From Theocolax elegans (taxonomy: Eukaryota > Arthropoda > Insecta > Hymenoptera > Cerocephalidae), in NCBI GenBank assembly GCA_026168455.1, contig CM047431.1, forward strand, positions 47,185,466 through 47,249,465: a DNA stretch of 64,000 nucleotides, given 5' to 3'. Below are positions 10,085 through 22,813 of this stretch, one piece after another. The first letter of the stretch is position 1; each line of letters starts with the position of its first letter. The notes under the pieces were generated by a model. The model worked only from the letters and a program-made list of their open reading frames with translations. It ran no database searches and was not told the origin of the DNA. A program made the position numbers and the translations under genes.

Positions 10085-11645
10085 ACTTTGTTTTTTCACC
10101 ATCTATCAAGAAGCGTGATTCAGATTAGTATAAATATCATAGAGGCCAGTCTGTAAAGCTAAATATAAATTGAAAATGTTGCATTTTTAGAAGTGTCTTT
10201 GAACACTAACCATCTCTCTTGGTTTAGAGATTTTGAGACTTTTATAGACGCAAAACGTTTCCTCTTGTCAAGAGGTTTCGATTTATCGGTAGATTTTTTA
10301 AATCGATTGATTAGATTTTGAGACATATAGCCCTTAGAACCCGTGTAAAAAAAATGTCTTGGGAACGTCTGGGAAAAGTCTGGCTTATAAAGTCTTGGCA
10401 AAGTCTAGCTGGTAAGATTATCCCATAATTTCTGCCAGACTTAATATATTTTATTTTAAAAGTCTGGAAGAATTCAACCAGACTTTCGCCCGTACATTTT
10501 GCCAGACTTTATAATTATTTTTGAAAAATTTCGCGTCGACATTTTCGCGTATAGACTGCACTACGTTCTGAGGATATGTTTGTGTTAATATCTTGATTTT
10601 CTGGATAGATTTATATGAGTATTTTATATATTTTTATATTATATATTTGTATATACTTTTACATTTTAAAAAATTACAAAGTCTAATATGGTATTAAGTG
10701 CAGGGGAAGCCTGGCAAAATGTACGGGCGAAAGTCTGGTTGAATTCTTCCAGACTTTTAAAATAAAATATATTAATTCTGGCAAAAAGTATGGGATAGTT
10801 TCACCAGCTAGACTTTGCCAAGACTTTATAAGCCAGACTTTTCCCAGACGTTCCCCAAACTTTTTTTTTACACGGATATGACTGTATCATGTGCAAAATA
10901 TGAAATAGAATAATAGAATAGAAAATTAATCAGTACCTTTCATTTAATTATTAGAAAAAAACTTTAAATAATATTCTCAAAAAGATTGCAAAAATTTAAC
11001 TATTCCGTTCATGTCATAATTACCTATGCGTATTACCTACATCTATACATAGCTTCTGTTCTTATCATTTCTCATTGATCCTCAACATTCTTTAGAATTG
11101 TTCTTTCATTATTTAAGGTTTAGAAAGATATAAAAATTTCAAAGTAATATTATTAGTTTGAATGCAATTTTACGTATAACTAAGCGATTTTTAGCTATAT
11201 AAATAACGCAAATATCAAGATCGAAACAGTGTTTTTTAATTACTTTAAAATTTAATAAGCAGGGTCCTGTCAACGAGATTTTTTTATCTTAGTTTAAGGA
11301 ATATTTCTTGTAAATTACAACCCATTAGATTCATAGAGTTTTTTTTATAATGGTGCAAACTCGAAGATTTTTGAAAAATAGAGCTTCTTCTAAGGGTTAT
11401 ATATCTCAAAATCTAATCAATCGATTTGAAAAACCTACCGATAAATCGAAACCTCTTGACAAGAGAAAACGTTTTGCGCCTATTAAGTTTCAAAATCTCT
11501 AACCAAGAGAAATGGTTAGTGTTCAAAGACACCTCTAAAAATGGAAAATTTTTAATTTATATTTAGTTTTACAGACTGGTCTATTTGATATTTCTACTAA
11601 TCTAAATCACGCTTCTTGATAAATGGTAAAAAAACAAAATGATCT
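10085..11645. mobile_element. Outer long inverted repeat enclosing a foldback element
   Basis: The left arm, about 10090-10340, includes ATCAAGAAGCGTGATT and CTCTTGTCAAGAGGTTTCG. It is matched as reverse complement by about 11385-11640 with roughly one mismatch per ten bases. The left arm stops where the AGTCTGG foldback element begins (10341), so the latter appears to have inserted at its inner edge. No transposase is visible; this is an old non-autonomous palindromic element. Confidence 0.6.
10341..10875. mobile_element. Foldback element with AGTCTGG repeats (copy 1)
   Basis: The ends CCGTGTAAAAAAAA and TTTTTTTTTACACGG are inverted. The arms share AACGTCTGGGAAAAGTCTGG followed by a block ending CTAGCTGG, reverse-complemented on the right. 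The arms contain many AGTCTGG / CCAGACT units in alternating contexts. It is non-coding, about 535 bp, and the same family as 20041-20966. Confidence 0.75.
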
Positions 11646-11649
11646 ACGT

Positions 11650-13365
11650 TAAGCTTGTCAAAAAATATTAAAAAGCTAGCTCGGGAGAGCTTTCCAAAAT
11701 TAACCTAATTATAGCAATTTTTGAAACTTTGAAAAATTTGGCAGTTTTTTAAAAGTTCTTTTAGAAAAAAAAATTGGCGATAAAATCGGTGACATGTCCG
11801 CGCAGTGTTTCTCCGTATTTCACTGCCTCATATAAACATATATATATATATATATAATTGTGTTAACTACGAGATTAGTGAAATGAAGTAAAGAAGGGAA
11901 AATGTGTATATATCTCTTGATATTTTAATCGACATCGATATATGTATATATGTATATGTATGGAAGTAATAATTTGAAAGGCAAATAAACGAGCGGTCGA
12001 AAGCACTAGACATCGAGATAAGGGTATATACGAGTTTAGTTCCTCCTCGCGAAGCTCTTTCGGGTATATTGTGCAGTGCGCGCCCGAGAGAGAGAGAGAG
12101 AGGGAGTGAGTGTATTTGTGAGCTCTCGCGCACGAGAGTGCAACAGAAGAGGGGATTAGTCGACTGAAATTATGTCGGGCATTTTGCGGGCAGCTTTGCA
12201 TAACTTCTCCAGCACCTCTCTTTCTCTCTTTACCACGCACTCCTCTTCCTCCTCCTCCTGCATTTATCCCGTTCTCTTTCTCTCTAGTTTTATCTCTTAT
12301 CGAGATTGCCTAATGGGCTTTTAAATTTCCTTTCTTTTCCTACTTTTAATCCTTATTAGCTTACAACACTTTCTCTCTCTCTCTCTCTCCTTGTCTCTCT
12401 TTGCCTCTATGAGAATGGTCGAAAAATAAGACCCGACGGGTAATGAGAACGCGGAAAATGATAATTGGATTAACGCCGACACTGTTGATATATATTTTTA
12501 TTTTCATTCCGAAATAATAACCTATTTCTCCTCGTCGCGTTTACTCTCGAAACTTCAATATTCACCGTTACATCGAGCTATTAATCTTTTTTTTTGGTTT
12601 TTCATCTCCCTTCGTCCTTTTGCCCATATACATATAATAATTTTCATTTATACTATTTTCAGAGTGACGAATACGTTATTTTCTATATTTCGACGTTTAC
12701 TAATTCAACTTTTTACATTATTCGGCGAATAGATTCGAAATTAACGTATAATGACGAGTCGTATTTTTAATGGAATATTTCTCTCCGTGACTTATAGACA
12801 TATAAATACACTTTCCGTGAATATACCCAAACATTTATCTTAATACTTGATACAATCCGATAATTTTCTCTTATCCTTACTCAAATAAAGTTTCTTTTCT
12901 TTTTTTTTTTGTTAATTTAGTTAGTGTAAATTTAAAATTATTGAAATCCGGAGTGAATAGACGTTGGGGGTGGCGGGAACGGTAGCAGCAGCCGGTGCTC
13001 GTACTTCTGCTCTTCTAATTTGTAATCCACCACTTTCCGTCGGATTAGCGTTGATTGCTAACGCGATAACTCTGGATGAATAATCGTAAAATTATTACTA
13101 TAGCGCTTACCTGTGTATATTCCCGGTGGATGTTTTGTTTTAACGTACTTACATTTCATGAGAATTTATCGTTATCATTAGCTTAGCTTAAATAGCTATT
13201 TGTTACGATTGAAGTGATTTCAACCGTTTTCCCATTCGATTTTACAATACACAACAAGATATACTTGTTGACTTTTCAATATTTATATCCAGACTTATCC
13301 TCTAATATAAATACACGTAAATAAATAGTCGTTTACACTATTAATATATTTACTCTAGGAATTCG
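11650..13365. other. Non-coding region with GA/CT-rich tracts
   Basis: It holds a (GA)n run at about 12086-12103, a CT run at about 12370-12390 and a moderately CpG-rich block at 12000-12280. Open frames here are low complexity (Ser/Leu/Tyr-rich from CT and TA repeats) and I do not regard them as coding. Confidence 0.45.
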
Positions 13366-13589
13366 TTGGAGTCAATAAATTACTCATTAAAGTACAAAAT
13401 AAAGACAGAACTGAGTGACTTCATTTTGCGAAGTGGAAATTTTTCACTCGATGGTAACAATTTCTTGATGTTGTGTTTTGCTGATATTCACTCTTCGAGT
13501 GCAAAGAGTCGCTTGATTAAAAACACGAAAAAAAATTTTTGTTATTCCAATAAAGTACACTTCGCGAAATAGTCTATAGTTTTTAAGCA

Positions 13590-14040
13590 AATCTTTTACA
13601 GTTTCCGCTTCAAGTTTTGTAATGCCTTGCAGACTGTTACTTTTGATCCCGATGACATCCGTTTAGTCAAGAACCAGCTTTATAATGACTTATTTCATAA
13701 GGATGAAAACGATTGGGAGATCCGTGATTTATGAGAAAATTACAAATCTATAAGTTACCTAAAACTTCAGTCCAATTTGTTTACATCGTTAAGGAGACTC
13801 CGCTTGCCTTATTGTAATAATTCTAACTGCGACTGTAATCTATTATTAATATTATATGATTATTATTATTATTATTATTATTATTTGAATCTCTTATTAT
13901 ACTGCTAATTACCTTATTATAAATCTACTTATATTAGTAATTTTACTTTAAGTTTTATTGTAAATTATCTTGTATATTCATGAAAGCCAGATAGGGTTAT
14001 ACCCCAAGACTTATTAATAAATAATCAATGAATCAATCAA
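13590..14040 (+). mobile_element. Possible 3' tail of a non-LTR retrotransposon
   Basis: An AT-rich 3' UTR-like stretch with an (ATT)n run at 13858-13885 ends in an AATCAATGAATCAATCAATT short-repeat tail near 14022-14041, a common ending for insect non-LTR elements. The upstream frame at 13366-13572 (68 codons) may be a decayed remnant but matches no domain I can name. Confidence 0.3.
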
Positions 14041-14080
14041 TTACTTAATAAGGGCTGCGGAGTTATTTACAGAGTTTAAA

Positions 14081-14242
14081 CCAGAAACCGACAAGTATTC
14101 GACCGCAGTTTTTATACGAATACTTTTTAAAAATGCTTTTATCTTACTCAGACATCGATTATTCACTTTTTACGTTTATTCATTTTTCGCAAAATTCAAA
14201 AGAAGTACAAATAAAATCGGTTGAATACTTGCCGATCTCTGG
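14081..14242. mobile_element. Short MITE of about 160 bp
   Basis: The left end CCAGAAACCGACAAGTATTC and the right end GAATACTTGCCGATCTCTGG are inverted with three mismatches. The AAGTATTCGACCGCA motif is shared with sequences at about 6745 and 9694, where it marks the boundary of tandem duplication II. No open reading frame. Confidence 0.6.
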
Positions 14243-14482
14243 TGTATACGCGTAGATATCAAAGACGAAATAGCTATAATTTTTCAAAAAGGCTGCATAT
14301 GCGCTCTGTAAAATTTCTCGAACCGCAGTGGATAAAGATTAAAAAACGCCTTGTTCAATATAAAATTAGATTTTAGTTCGAATAGACCGATAAACCAAAA
14401 CCTTATTAAATAGATACTAAACCGAACGATAAATTTATAATTTTTGAATGAAAATATTTATATTTCGAATTGGATGTTACAG

Positions 14483-14744
14483 GTTAACCAGGAATCAATC
14501 GCCTTGGTCGGATGAACCAGGAAATTCGAGTAGCATGCCGAGGCAAGCGACGGTCCACCAAACGACGGAAAGTACCGTAAGCTCGACGACGCGTACGAGT
14601 ATCTCGTGCAACAAGAGCTTACGAATCGGCGTCTACGGTTGGAGAAGACGGTGTCTTTACTTTTTGGTACTCGGTCTCACCGTCATCGTTTTACTCAACC
14701 TCGCGCTTACCCTCTGGCTCCTCAGAGTTATGGAATTCAGTTTC
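14483..14744 (+). CDS. Scgdelta: Gamma/delta-sarcoglycan, N-terminal membrane-spanning exon
   Basis: This is one internal or first coding exon of a type II membrane glycoprotein of the dystrophin-associated sarcoglycan complex, which links cytoskeleton and matrix in muscle. The exon follows an acceptor (TTACAG at 14477-14482) and ends at a consensus donor (GTAAGT at 14745). The first ATG in frame is at 14535; from there 70 codons run to the donor in phase 0. The region [20 protein letters not shown] followed by a hydrophobic stretch (residues about 40-63) and RVMEFSF matches the cytoplasmic juxtamembrane motif, the transmembrane helix and the start of the ectodomain of gamma/delta-sarcoglycan. 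The Ser/Thr-rich N-terminus (residues 11-27) is weakly conserved in the family. The large extracellular domain and its C-terminal Cys cluster must be encoded downstream; I could not find those exons here. Whether 14483-14534 is coding or 5' UTR is open. Confidence 0.85.
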
Positions 14745-14837
14745 GTAAGTTGCATCGACCTTCGTTTTTTCACTATTTACACTTACTCATACAATAAACC
14801 TCCAGAGAAGCATAATTATTATAAAAAATTCTTAAAT

Positions 14838-15197
14838 CTTGAAAACTTATATGCGATCTGACGGAGGCAAAGACAAAAAATCTTAAAAAGACAGATTTTT
14901 TTATTAGACACAACGTTTCCTGTGTTTACACTCACTACACATATAAACACGACGATGTACACAAAATTTAAGAGATCATTTGACGCATCGATAATCCGAT
15001 TAAAGGTACAAAATCTTTTATTATCAGTCTATTTTCATATGTGCGTTCTCAATTGTAATTTTGTTTTTTGTGTCTAATGAATAGCCTGAAGAGGTCGGCA
15101 GACCACGCCAACGAAACGTTGCTTAATATAAAAAAAAATGTGTCTTTTTAAAAATTTTTTTCCTTTGCCTCCGTCAGATCGCATATAAGTTTTCAAG
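14838..15197. mobile_element. 360 bp element with perfect 35 bp terminal inverted repeats, in the sarcoglycan intron
   Basis: 14838-14872 and 15163-15197 are perfect reverse complements (starting CTTGAAAACTTATATGCG). The interior has no coding potential. It includes CTGAAGAGG...CGAAACGTTGC at 15086-15122. The element lies 93 bp after the sarcoglycan exon donor. Perfect ends suggest recent insertion or selection on the hairpin. Confidence 0.7.
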
Positions 15198-16638
15198 ATT
15201 AACACCATGGAGAGTGATTACGATATATACGATAAAAATACTTAAGTTTCTTTATCATTCGTACGTTTAACGCACATGTAATCGCGGAAATAAAGAAAAT
15301 GATGAATAATTTTCAAAAAAAATCTTTAATTAAATAAAGTAATTGACATAGTTTTAGCCAAGTGCGCTCGTCGTGCATCGTTCGAAGTTATTCGAGTATA
15401 TGCAACTCATCCGTAAAATTGGCAAACAAGCGTACGAAATTAAACGTCAATGCGAGTAATCTAAAAAGCCCGGTCATTCCGTTATATACATTTGGAAGCG
15501 GCGGAGAGCTTGAATTCTGGAAGAGGGAAAGACGCGAAACGCTAGAAGGCAGGGGGAGTAGAATATCCGAGTCTAAGAGAGCGACTCAGCCAAACTTTTC
15601 GACAGCTATTAAAGCCGACTTCTGTCTTGCGGCTTAAAATTAGTTTCGCCTCCACCCGCGCAACAACCACTCCTCCCCCCCCCCCCCCCCCCCTTGTGAA
15701 CCTCTCGTAGTCCATCGTGCAGTTGGTACGGCATATATACGCGTTGGAATAACGCGCTTTCCACCTCGAGAATACGGAAGGGAACCGCCTGTATATAAGG
15801 CAAGGATTCACGGTTAATATAATTCGTTCGCGTTAATTGCCGTCGCTATCCGTGTAATCCGCTAACTGACTCTTCAATGATCCACGTACATGGGGACGTT
15901 CATCCCGTTTCCTCACAAATTACCGAAATACTCGTCCGTGCATCATTCTACGATAACATAAATATAAATTGACGATTACATTCGTTTTCTATGTCTAAGA
16001 TGCTTTAACCTTTAGAGGGATGGGATGACGCTTCTAGGCGTTATATGTTTTTTCATTAATTAAGCATACCAAAGTGGGTTTTTAAGGGTTATTTAGGTCT
16101 CAGAACTTGATTCTGTTATCAAAATGAAAATTCAAAATGGCGGATACTATACCGGGTGCTTTTTTTAAACTTTCCACCCGAATTTCTCAGAAACCGCGGC
16201 GTAACTCTCGGAACTCTAGAGGTTAAGGTATATATTTTTACGAAGATGATATGAAGCCTATAAGGAAAAAGTACCAATTGTTGAACGATTTTGTAGGGAT
16301 ATATTTATATTTCTTATGATATAAGGAAAGAGATCATTTTGTTTGTATACACGATGTGTTTATAATTTTTCTTTTTATTTTATTCTTTTAATTCTAATTA
16401 TAGCTCTAAAAATTAAATAATAGATAAAAACTAGTCATGTAGATAATATGGAACACTAGGAAAATAATTTTGAGATTAGATACATTTTTCTCTATATAAA
16501 TATTTTTTATATTGCAATTAAACCTCTTACATGAAGTTATTTGCTTATACAGACATTTCCTGGAAAATATTATCCGGTAGACGATAGCTTAACACTTTAA
16601 AATGTATAGAGATGCGGTAGATAAATTTCTCTCCATGT
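15198..16638. other. Intronic/intergenic stretch with GC-richer core
   Basis: 15360-15840 is richer in CpG and contains a 19-base C run at 15675-15693. It could be an alternative promoter or regulatory block of the sarcoglycan gene. The open frame at 15362-15637 shows no domain. Confidence 0.3.
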
Positions 16639-16858
16639 AGTTTTTATCGAAGGTGGAAGCCAAGAGTTTTCTAAGGTGATTCATAGAACTAATTAATACG
16701 TAATCATAGTACGTTACTGCGACGATTCACTAATTTAGTTCGTTAGCCTCATCAGGCAGTGCTTTATGAAAAATACATAAAAAACACTCATTGGGACTAA
16801 TTAGTTTTTTATTCAATGATCTTAAAAAATCATTGGCTCCTCACCTTCGATAAAAACT
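16639..16858. repeat. Short inverted repeat, 17 bp arms
   Basis: AGTTTTTATCGAAGGTG at 16639-16655 and CACCTTCGATAAAAACT at 16842-16858 are perfect inverses, with CTAATTAG-type sequences inside. MITE-like; no open frame. Confidence 0.55.
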
Positions 16859-16859
16859 A

Positions 16860-19800
16860 CTAAATTTACTTTTTGAAATATAGTTCTTAATAAATTACAA
16901 ATACTATAAAAATGATAAACGAATCTAAGTAAATAAGTATCAAACATTTCGATATAAAGGGGTGCACCATAACTCAATTTTTATAAATAAATAAAATGAA
17001 AATTGCAAATACATTTATTCGAACAAACACTATTCGCAATACCTCGTGAATTATTTGATTATGAGACACTTAAATAATAGTTTATTACTAGTATATATTA
17101 TTTCTTTTAGTGTTTATATTTTTGCATACAAATTTATTATAATTAAAATCTGTATTGTTTGTTATACAGTTTTATACGCACAGGTAATAATGATTTTACT
17201 TAAATAGCGTACGTACCTGCTGTTCCATCAATTATATACTTTATATAAAGTACTATACAAAAGATATTTTACTAAAAACATTTTGACATTTCACGAAAGC
17301 GACTTTTCCCAGACGACATTTCATCGAAGTGACATTTCGCAATGCAACATTTAATATTAATTTAATTATTTAATTATTTGGTTATTGTGGTTATTTGGTC
17401 ATTTGATTATTGAAAATTTCTCCTGGAGGTCTCGAGACGAAGTATCGATAACCCAATTTAAGTTTTTTGGACGTATAAAATTTGAATTAATAAAATAATC
17501 GCAAATATGATATTTGAATGTCCAATCATCTGTAAGTTTGGAGTCACTCGCTCTACGAGTCGAACTATTTTATTGTTTATGTCAAATTTTGGTTATAAAC
17601 CTGGAAGTACATTTAAATTGTTCTTTATAATAAATATTATATATTAAATATTAAATATTAAATATATTAATAAATATTATATATTAAATATTAAATATTA
17701 AATATATTAATAAATATTAAATATTAAATATATTTCAGTTAGTACCCTAGTGGAGATTGAGCATTTTAAGGTTAGTTGAAAATATTTTTTGGCCATTAAT
17801 TGTAGAATTATTGGCCATTTTTGACCAAATGGCCAATTTTTGGTAAAAAAAAACATTTCATAAATGCTTTCATTTCTACTAGGGTATAAGAGTAAGTATA
17901 AGATTAAAGGTTCAAATTTGGGATTAAACACTTTCTTAAAATTTAAATTAAACTATATTTTCAACTTACCTAAGACTAATTTAGGGACAAGTTTAGGGAA
18001 GTCTCGTTGGATACGTTGAGATCAAGTTTCGCTAAACATAAACTTTATCTTTAGTTGATATAAATCTTTTCATTTTTACGTGGGATCGTGATTTTTTTAT
18101 TTACAAATGGGAACCCGTGTACAGAGGTTTTGTCCAATGATTGGTAAGGGGCACTTTCGAATAAATTTAGAAGGAAAATAAGGATAAACAAAAATAAAAT
18201 TTCAGGAATTTTTATTTGAACATATTCTCTAAAGTTAAAAAGTAAAAATTCGTATAATTTTAGTGATGAAACATTCATTTTATTGGGAATTTAGTATGAG
18301 TTGAGTATTATATAGTATCTATGATATTAAAATAGTGCAAAATTCAAGAAATGTATTAATAAATCTTTCTTTACTGTAAAATATTGATTCGTGAAACTAT
18401 ACTTAAAAAATATTTCATATGACATAAACGACATCATTGCAATTATTAATTCGGGTATAAGTGTATACATGTAGTGTACATACAAACTTTTCGAAAAAGT
18501 TAAATTTTGCTTGAGCAATAATTTTTCAAAAGGGTGATTAAATACGTCGTACTATGGTTGATCGACCGGCTTCTGAATACTGACAAGTCCAAACTGAAGA
18601 TCGAGAACAATACACTTATAATTATTTTAAATGTCTATGCACTGATAAATTTTACCAATCGTAGACGATGAAAAGTACACATAAGTCTTTGTAACTGTAA
18701 ACGAATGAATTGAAATTTTTTTCAACAATTAAATAAAAAGTACTTCAATAAAATAGTCAATTTTAATGGAGTATTGAATAAACTGAACTGAAGGATTTAC
18801 AAATTTGGGTGGATAATCATTATCTTTTAATAATGTTTTAACAATTTTAATATTTTCTTTATGGAAACCTGCAGGATTTTGAAAACAAAATTGCTCTGTC
18901 TACTAAATTGTACGCAATGTTTATTTTAAATTGAAATACCTCTTTGTTACTAAATTATTGTTTTTTCTTATTATTGTAAGATCTAAGAAATTCATATTTA
19001 TTACTTTCTATTAACTTACTTTTCAATTTTTTTTGCTATTCCCGACGTATTGAGATATCCACAATCGTTATAATTGCCACTTTATAATTGATGAGTCTAA
19101 TCTTTACCCGATAAAACGTCAAATGTCACTCTATTTTTCTTTTTTTCTATTCCTAGAGTAAAAGAATTATTTATGTATATTTAAGATTTGTTTTACGCTA
19201 TTGTAAAACGTATATTAGAAAATTTCACGCAAAAGGATACCTGATTGTCATATATAAAAATGCGAAAATTACTGTTCTTCAAAATATCATTAATATACTA
19301 TATAGACTCATGTATATATATATATATATATAAGACATCGACAAGGATAACATTATGTCGAAATAATACGATTACAACTGCATGATCGTTGTAAACATTA
19401 GTAACTGCAACAATTAGTTTGTTACGGTGGGAAATATCAGTATTCGATATGAACAACTGCACGGCTCAAGATGCGAATCGCCGTGCATAGAGTAACAAGA
19501 AGTAACAACAGCTGCTTCTGACAGTGTAAGAGAGTTGAATTCAAATTCGCAACCTATACCCAATGAGTTAATAATATGCGTGTTCCTATTTATATGGTAT
19601 ATATATATATATATACAATTCGAATTTATACGACTTTTTAATCAAATATATTTATTATATATATTTTTAAATTTTGACTCTAAATCGCTCGTGCATGTAT
19701 TTATTACAAAGTATTATATGAATTTTAATCGGTATTTTTTGCAACTAAAATTATTGGGTCATCGCGATATATATATCAGCAACACTTACAGATGATTGGC

Positions 19801-20040
19801 AAGTCTTTCTCGTATATAACCACGATTGTAAATGTATTTTCTACAATCTTGTTAGTATTATATTATTATCTTACATTTTAGTAATCATATTTATTTTTAC
19901 TTTTTTTCTTTAATATATGTAGTAAAAAAATCAAACTTTTAATACTCTACATTATTTAACAGTTTCCATAACTGCTGGTCTACTCTACAACTGACACAAT
20001 ATAAAAATAGACTATTTGAAGCTATGATTTTTCTTGATGG
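16860..20040. other. AT-rich non-coding stretch with simple repeats
   Basis: It contains a decayed array of GACATTTCNNCGAAGTGAC-like units at about 17280-17350, an AT-only tandem array (ATTAAATATTAAATATTAAA-type) at 17625-17745, and (TA)n runs at about 19313-19332 and 19598-19615. Sequence at 19970-20040 resembles part of the foldback element at 47820-48500. No gene is supported. Confidence 0.5.
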
Positions 20041-20966
20041 CTAAAAAAAAAAGTATGGGAAACGTCTGGGAAAAGTCTGGCTTATAAAGTCTTGGCAAAG
20101 TTTAGCTGGTGAGACTATCCCATACTTTTTGCCAGACTTAATATATTTTAAATCAACCAGACTTTCTCCCGCACATTTTGCCAGACTTTATAATTATTTT
20201 GAAAGTCTGGGAGAATTCAACCAGATTTTATCCCCCACATTTTGCCAGACTATATAATAATTTTTAAAAGTCTGGGGAATTCAACCAGACTTTCCCCAGA
20301 CTTCCGCCTCGTCGAATCTTCGTCGCACTGCATCTTCAAACATAAAATTTATATTATTTCTAATTAATAAAAACAATACATCCTCGACATGTTTTGAGCT
20401 ATCGAACTCTCAAAACCATCAGATACTTATCTATCACATATAAAAAAAATCACTAATTTGTTTCATGTATCTCGCGACAACAAACTAATAAAATAGTTAG
20501 GGTACAAAACGATATGAAAACCAATTTCAATTTGATGATTGTGTTTTTATAATTGTAACCTAACCGTTTCATCAGTTTGTTGTCGCGAGATACTCGAAAA
20601 ACATTGGTGACTTTTTCATATGTTAGATATGATAGATAAGTATCTGGTGGTTTTATGAGTTTGATAGCTCAAAACATGTCGAGGATGTATTGTTTTTATT
20701 AATTAGAAGTAATATAAATTTTATGTTTGAATAATACAATTCGACGGAGATTCGACGAGGCGGAAATCTGGGGAAAGTCTAGTTGCATTATTCAAGACTT
20801 TTAAAAATGTTTATAAAGTCTGGCAAAATGTGCGGGAGAAAGTCTGGTTGATTTAAAATATATTAAGTCTGGCAAAAAGTATGGGATAGTCTCACCAGCT
20901 AGACTTTGCCAAGACTTTATAAGCCAGACTTTTCCCAGACGTTCCCCAGACTTTTTTTTTACACAG
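20041..20966. mobile_element. Foldback element with AGTCTGG repeats (copy 2)
   Basis: Almost entirely one large palindrome with arms of about 440 bp. The outer parts carry AGTCTGG / CCAGACT units at intervals of about 25-60 bp. The inner part pairs TCGACATGTTTTGAGCTATC with its inverse about 300 bp away, and CTCGCGACAACAAACT with AGTTTGTTGTCGCGAG. The right end reads CCAGACTTTTTTTTTACACA, as in copy 1. The left terminal GTGT is degraded. No coding capacity. Confidence 0.75.
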
Positions 20967-21279
20967 GGGGCTAGTTTAGATCAATAACACTTATCACGAT
21001 TTGTTACGCTCTATATTATTGGACGCCTTTGTTAAAACTTATAAAATGATAAAAATGAGCATTTAAAATCAAACAAGTATGAGAATTACCATTTTTTATT
21101 TGAAATATCTCCAATAGTATTAAATTTTTAATATCCCTTAATTAACATAAACATCCATATTGTGCATAAGAAGGATTTCTCAAATTCATAACAAAAAAAA
21201 ATTGTCAGCTTAATTAAAAATAAATATTGTTTCAAATATTTGAAACCTACAGGAAATCACTTAAAGAAAGTAAAAGAAT
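20967..21279. other. AT-rich spacer before duplication III
   Basis: Nothing recognisable apart from short A/T runs. Confidence 0.4.
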
Positions 21280-22813
21280 TTTTATGGTTTTTATATCTCA
21301 TGTTGGTGCAATGTTACAAACAGTCCAAAATTGAAATTATTCGAAAAATTAACATTATTAGCATTTTTAACAATTTTTAACTCAAAAACTATCAACTTTT
21401 TGTTATATTTGTTAAATGGAGAAAATCTAAATAAATTTAAAGAAGAATCTGTTACAATTTTACTATAAAACCATAATAAATCTTAAAATACAAAAAAAGG
21501 AACGTATGACGAATTATATTTTAATAAACCAAAATTTTTCTTATAGCTAACATTATCTTTCTTTTGGCTCCCAACAGGTTTGTGGCCGAACTTTTTGAGA
21601 CGAGTTACGGCATTTTTAATAAAACGATGATATGTAATATATGCAAATTTTCATATAAATTGTTTTTAATTTTATTAAAAATGCCAAAACTCGGATGAAA
21701 GCCATTGAATCGCAAATAACTCATTTATTGCAAACAAATTTACCTGTATTCGATAACAATGTAAAATAAAAAAAAGAAAGAAGAATATATATATATATAT
21801 ATAAAAGTGCAATAAAAATTTGCGTAAACATTAAAACAGTGGCAACCGTTACACCGTGCGAATTATATTTATTATTATTATTATTATTATTTTTGACATT
21901 TATATTTACTTATGGACATATACTTCGTGCAAGTGTAAGCGGACTCGATGAAAAGAAAAAAAGAGGAAGCATGCGTATATACATGTATATATACAACTAA
22001 TGAGCGATTCCGAGGAGAGGAGTGAGAAGAGACGAAAAAAGTTACTCCGGTGCCGGAACAATCGAGAGGATCCGCAACTAGACCGGATTCGTGAATTTGA
22101 CAATTCAGGAGGGAAAGGGTTTGTATATGTATATATATATACGCGAATGGTACTGAGAGTAAAATGAGCGTATCAGAAAACGAACGAGATATAGAAGAGA
22201 GAAGGTATACCGCTTGATACGTATAGAGAGAAGGAGAGTTTGGAAATTAATGATGAAAGAGAGAAAGAGATAGAGAGGTTTGAGTAAATGTACGAAAAGA
22301 GAAGTTAAAAGGAGAGAGAGATAGATAGATAGAGAGAAATGGAGAGAAATCGATGTCCGAAAGAGAAGAGAGCAAGAGAGCGAGAGAGAGAAGTAAAAAG
22401 AGAAAGGAGACCCGGACGAGGGAAAAAGTGGATAGCCGTGTGCAACTGCGAATTTGGGTAGGATCGATAATAATGTTCTGAATGAGTAAAAATAAAGGGG
22501 TCGGTTCGTTGTAATTTTCAATGAAATGCCATGCACGCGAAAAGCAAAGAAGGTACACACCGGGAATCGGGATGCTCCACTCTTTTTCCTCCTCGTGGGC
22601 GCAAACTCGTCGCGGCGGGGAATAGCAAGAGGAAAGTTAATCAAACGTGATATGAAAAACTTTTCTTTCCTATAATACTGACCCAAGTTTTTCATCTCAT
22701 CTCTCCCTCTTTTTTTTTTTTTTTGCTTTCTCATTATCCGATTACTCGGGTAAATATTACATTTTTATTCCGGCTCGATATTCCAAAGTTTATATATAGT
22801 CCTTCTCCGTAAA

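Noticed and set aside
11867..12240. Overlapping minus-strand frames near the (GA)n tract
   Set aside because: Low-complexity composition, no splice sites and no domain.
15086..15122. Second hammerhead-like core (CTGAAGA ... CGAAACGTTGC)
   Set aside because: A CAACGTT near 14916 could supply stem III, but neither a stem II between CTGAAGA and GAAA nor a stem I can be formed.
22105..22734. Long minus-strand open frame of about 209 codons
   Set aside because: Composition is almost entirely Ser/Leu/Phe/Tyr from GA and TA repeats. In the duplicate at 25.5-26.1 kb the frame is broken by indels, so no coding constraint is visible.
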